Shown here piece by piece: positions 7,036 to 9,146 of a stretch of 9,146 nt of DNA. The stretch is from JBDTMC01 sp039934475. GTDB taxonomy: Bacteria; Acidobacteriota; Terriglobia; Bryobacterales; Bryobacteraceae. The translations under genes and the position numbers were made by a program. Each line of letters opens with the position of its first letter. Positions within the stretch are counted from its first letter, which is position 1. A model generated the notes under the pieces. That model did not search any database. It was not told the origin of the DNA and was given only the letters and a program-made list of their open reading frames with translations. The stretch spans positions 1-9,146 of the forward strand of contig JBDTMC010000315.1 in assembly GCA_039934475.1 (NCBI GenBank), read 5' to 3'.

Positions 7036-8013
7036 ATGGTCCAGGCCTTAGTTTTGGCCGACGACGCAACGGGCGCGCTAGAGCTCGGCGCGTTGTTGGC
7101 CGCCGCGGGAATTTCCACGGTTGTCGGTTTTGCTCCCGAGCGCTCCGTTTACGGCGTTGACGCGGTTGTCTTCGACACTGAAACACGCCATTTGCCTCCT
7201 CCGGAGGCGCGAAGTCGCGTCGCCGCTATCGCGCGCCGGTGGCCCGTGCCGCACATCTTCAAGAAGACGGACTCCACGCTACGCGGCAACATTGGCGTGG
7301 AGTTCGATGCCCTGTTGGAAGCCCATCCTCAGCGTCAACTGCACTACGCGCCTGCGTATCCGCGCCTGGGCCGCACGGTCGTCAACGGTGTCCTTTTGCT
7401 GAATGGAAGACCGGTTGCAGAATCGAAATTCGCTGTCGATCCGTTCAACCCCGTCACGGAGTCGCACATCCCGACCCTACTGGCGAACAGCACTGCGCGT
7501 CCAGTCACGGTCTACGATGGCGAACGCGAGGAGGATCTGCAAGCTGTAGCCGTGAAAGGGAAGGGCGATTTGTGCGCCGGGCCGGGCGGTCTGGCGCGGT
7601 ATTGGATCGACGCGCTCCCTATCCAGCGCGGCGTCGCGCCCGCGTTACCGCGCGTCAATTCGCTACTGGTAGTGTGCGGCAGTCTGCATCCGGTATCGCA
7701 ACGCCAGGCGCGCCAGGCTCGGGAAATGCCGAATGTGCGCGTACTGATCGAACACCGCTCCGAGCCGGCGATCGCGGCACTTCGCGAAGAGCGCTTCGAC
7801 GCTCTCGCAATCTTCGGCGGTGACACTGCCTACGTGATACTCAGTGCGCTCGGTTGCTCTGAGGTGAACCCGATCGGAGAAGCCCTTCCGGGCGTGCCGG
7901 TATCCACCATCTTCCTGGACGGTCGCCGCATTACGCTCATCACGAAAGCCGGCGGGTTTGGCGAAGATGGAGTGGTGGCGGAAATCCTGGACGCATTGAG
8001 AGGCCCGAAATGA
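7036..8013 (+). CDS. Short DUF1537 four-carbon acid sugar kinase
   Basis: This 325-residue protein matches the DUF1537 kinases, which phosphorylate four-carbon acid sugars at C4. The N-terminal substrate domain shows ADDATGA (8-14), KKTDSTLRGNIGVEF (76-90) and PRLGRTVVNG (109-118) with FAVDPFNPVTES (132-143). The C-terminal ATP domain shows CGSLHPVSQRQ (214-224), GGDTA (261-265) and TKAGGFG (303-309). Usual family length is about 420 residues. The missing part lies mainly between the GS motif and GGDTA, which are only about 45 residues apart. The frame is intact and all recognisable motifs remain, so it may still be active. Together with the PdxA-type partner it fits D-threonate kinase (DtnK) or D-erythronate kinase (DenK); I cannot choose between them. 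The start lies 5 bases after the dehydrogenase stop, and the end overlaps the next gene by 4 bases, so translation is probably coupled. Confidence 0.85.
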   Translation: MVQALVLADDATGALELGALLAAAGISTVVGFAPERSVYGVDAVVFDTETRHLPPPEARSRVAAIARRWPVPHIFKKTDSTLRGNIGVEFDALLEAHPQRQLHYAPAYPRLGRTVVNGVLLLNGRPVAESKFAVDPFNPVTESHIPTLLANSTARPVTVYDGEREEDLQAVAVKGKGDLCAGPGGLARYWIDALPIQRGVAPALPRVNSLLVVCGSLHPVSQRQARQAREMPNVRVLIEHRSEPAIAALREERFDALAIFGGDTAYVILSALGCSEVNPIGEALPGVPVSTIFLDGRRITLITKAGGFGEDGVVAEILDALRGPK

Positions 8014-8981
8014 CGATTGGTGTGACGATGGGCGATTCCAGCGGGGTGGGTCCGGAAATCCTCCTGCGGGCGTATCGCGATGGGGAACTGACGCTCCCGG
8101 TAGCCGTCTACGGAGATCTGGCGGTATTGGAAGAGTGTAACCGGCGTCTCGGGTATTGCGTGCAACTGCGGGCGATTGAGTCGCCTCGCCATCACATCCC
8201 CGCCGCGCTCAACGTGATTGACCACCGGCTGCTCACCGCGGCACAAGTGACACCGGGCGAGATCAACGCCGCATCAGGAGCGGCGGCGCGCGCCTACGTC
8301 GTGTCTGCTACCAAGGCCGCTCTCGCCGGTGAGATCGCAGCGATGGTCACGCTGCCCATGAATAAGGAAGCAACCCAATTGAGCGACCCCGTGTTTGTCG
8401 GCCACACTGAGCTGATCGGGGCACTCTGCGGCTCGCCGCATGTCACGATCATGCTGGCCAGTGACCAACTCATCGTTACTCATGTCAGCACCCATGTGTC
8501 CCTGCGCCAAGCCATCGAACGGACCCGGAAAGACCGAATCCTGCGGATCATTGAACTGACGTGGGATGCCACCCGGCGGATGATGGACGCGCCGCGCCTG
8601 GCTGTAGCCGGCCTCAACCCCCATGCCGGAGAGCACGGTCTTTTCGGCCGCGAAGAGATCGACGAGATCATCCCTGCCGTGGCGGAGGCCCGGCTCAAAG
8701 GGATTCAGGTAGAGGGCCCGGTGCCGCCAGACACAGTGTTCTTTCTGGCGGTACGCCGTAAGCTCTACGACGCAGTGATCTGCATGTATCACGATCAAGG
8801 CCATATTCCCTCGAAGCTACTCGACTTTGAGGGTGGCGTGAATATCGCCCTCGGCCTGCCGATCATACGCACTTCAGTGGATCATGGAACGGCGTTCGAT
8901 ATCGCATGGAAGGGCGTGGCGTCCACCAGGAGTTTCCTCGCCGCCATGGAGTTTGCGGCTCGCATGGCACGACGAAGCTAG
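8010..8981 (+). CDS. pdxA2: PdxA-family 4-phospho-D-threonate/erythronate 3-dehydrogenase
   Basis: This is a 323-residue PdxA-fold enzyme. Visible motifs are GDSSGVGPE (8-16, normally GDPxGxGPE), LPMNKE (115-120), GHTE (131-134), LNPHAGEHG (202-210), YHDQGHIPSK (260-269) and RTSVDHGTAFDIAWKG (287-302). Probable metal ligands, by comparison with E. coli PdxA, are His162, His206 and His261. True PdxA oxidises 4-phosphohydroxy-L-threonine in vitamin B6 synthesis. PdxA2 paralogues paired with DUF1537 kinases instead oxidise and decarboxylate 4-phospho-D-threonate or -erythronate to dihydroxyacetone phosphate with NAD. The ATGA overlap with the kinase gene strongly favours the PdxA2 role. The proline of the GDP motif is replaced by serine. 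A short hairpin follows the stop codon and this appears to be the last gene of the operon. Confidence 0.87.
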   Translation: MTIGVTMGDSSGVGPEILLRAYRDGELTLPVAVYGDLAVLEECNRRLGYCVQLRAIESPRHHIPAALNVIDHRLLTAAQVTPGEINAASGAAARAYVVSATKAALAGEIAAMVTLPMNKEATQLSDPVFVGHTELIGALCGSPHVTIMLASDQLIVTHVSTHVSLRQAIERTRKDRILRIIELTWDATRRMMDAPRLAVAGLNPHAGEHGLFGREEIDEIIPAVAEARLKGIQVEGPVPPDTVFFLAVRRKLYDAVICMYHDQGHIPSKLLDFEGGVNIALGLPIIRTSVDHGTAFDIAWKGVASTRSFLAAMEFAARMARRS

Positions 8982-8988
8982 TGCAACC

Positions 8989-9001
8989 GGGAAACCTTCC
9001 C
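8989..9001 (+). terminator. Weak hairpin after pdxA2
   Basis: GGGAA-ACC-TTCCC begins seven bases after the stop codon and could form a 5-base-pair stem with a 3-base loop. The following bases are TCTTGAT rather than a real T run. It may be a weak terminator or an mRNA 3'-end stabiliser, or it may have no function. Confidence 0.25.
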
Positions 9002-9006
9002 TCTTG

Positions 9007-9146
9007 ATGACGGATATTACGGTGTCAAGATGGGATAGAAAAGACTGTTATGTGGGTTGGCGCAGGATTGGGCATCCGGCGCAGACCTCGGGCGCTGTGT
9101 TCCCGTTCGATGGCCGGGCGGCCCGCTGGAGGTGGCACGGCGGGGA
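9007..9146 (+). other. Unassigned right edge with one short open frame
   Basis: From ATG 9007 a frame stays open to the window edge (46 codons, beginning MTDITVSRWDRKDCY and rich in Arg, Trp and Gly). Frames on the minus strand are also partly open here. No ribosome binding site, motif or family is recognisable, so I cannot say whether this is the start of a gene or non-coding DNA. Confidence 0.12.

Noticed and set aside
7036..8013. Kinase as a pseudogene
   Set aside because: It is short, but the frame is uninterrupted, the N- and C-terminal motifs are kept, and both junctions are tight and coupled.
8274..8804. Minus-strand frame of 176 codons
   Set aside because: It is opposite the PdxA-family catalytic motifs and is explained by GC-rich codon use.
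8010..8981. Vitamin B6 biosynthesis PdxA
   Set aside because: The fold fits, but the ATGA overlap with a DUF1537 kinase and the lack of other B6 genes favour the catabolic PdxA2 role.
9100..9130. Palindrome CGGGCGGCCCG near the right edge
   Set aside because: It is a GC-rich self-complementary stretch with a one-base centre, no T run and no context to give it a role.

Overview
The window looks like a stretch of chromosome from a GC-rich soil- or plant-matter-degrading bacterium, most likely an Acidobacteriota of the Solibacter/Bryobacterales type. This is an inference. It rests on a secreted DUF2911 protein with a TPR tail, the local style of the LacI-family regulator, and the density of acid-sugar genes. 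No rRNA or marker gene is present to prove it. I found no tRNA, rRNA, CRISPR array, transposase or phage gene.

Layout. (1) Bases 1-212 hold the 3' end of a plus-strand GntR/FCD-type regulator. It runs 52 bases into the convergent 3' end of the next gene. (2) A minus-strand pair (161-1975) encodes a zinc-dependent medium-chain dehydrogenase followed by a KduD-like short-chain dehydrogenase, 12 bases apart. (3) A 53-base divergent gap contains a LacI-type operator-like near-palindrome. From it a plus-strand run (2029-4890) starts: a COG3618 amidohydrolase of the sugar-lactonase type, an exported cytochrome c fused to a SUOX-like domain, and an exported DUF2911-TPR protein. (4) A minus-strand LacI-family regulator (4878-5903) overlaps the end of the DUF2911 gene by 13 bases and is divergent from the next operon. 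(5) A tight plus-strand operon (5999-8981) encodes a second zinc dehydrogenase, a DUF1537 four-carbon acid sugar kinase and a PdxA-family dehydrogenase. The last two overlap by four bases (ATGA). (6) Bases 8982-9146 hold no gene I can assign.

How it may work together. The kinase plus PdxA2 pair is the known route for D-threonate or D-erythronate: phosphorylation at C4, then NAD-dependent oxidation and decarboxylation to dihydroxyacetone phosphate. The KduD-like enzyme, the lactonase-like hydrolase and the two zinc dehydrogenases fit oxidation of sugars, sugar acids or polyols. The window thus reads as a regulated acid-sugar catabolic locus with two control proteins (GntR/FCD and LacI). No sugar-acid dehydratase, aldolase or transporter is visible, so the starting substrate cannot be named.

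The points most worth a second look are the unusually short DUF1537 kinase, the lacI/dehydrogenase intergenic region (a repeated element, a possible leaderless lacI promoter, and a small ORF with a strong ribosome binding site overlapping the dehydrogenase start), and the exported cytochrome c and DUF2911 genes sitting inside a sugar locus.
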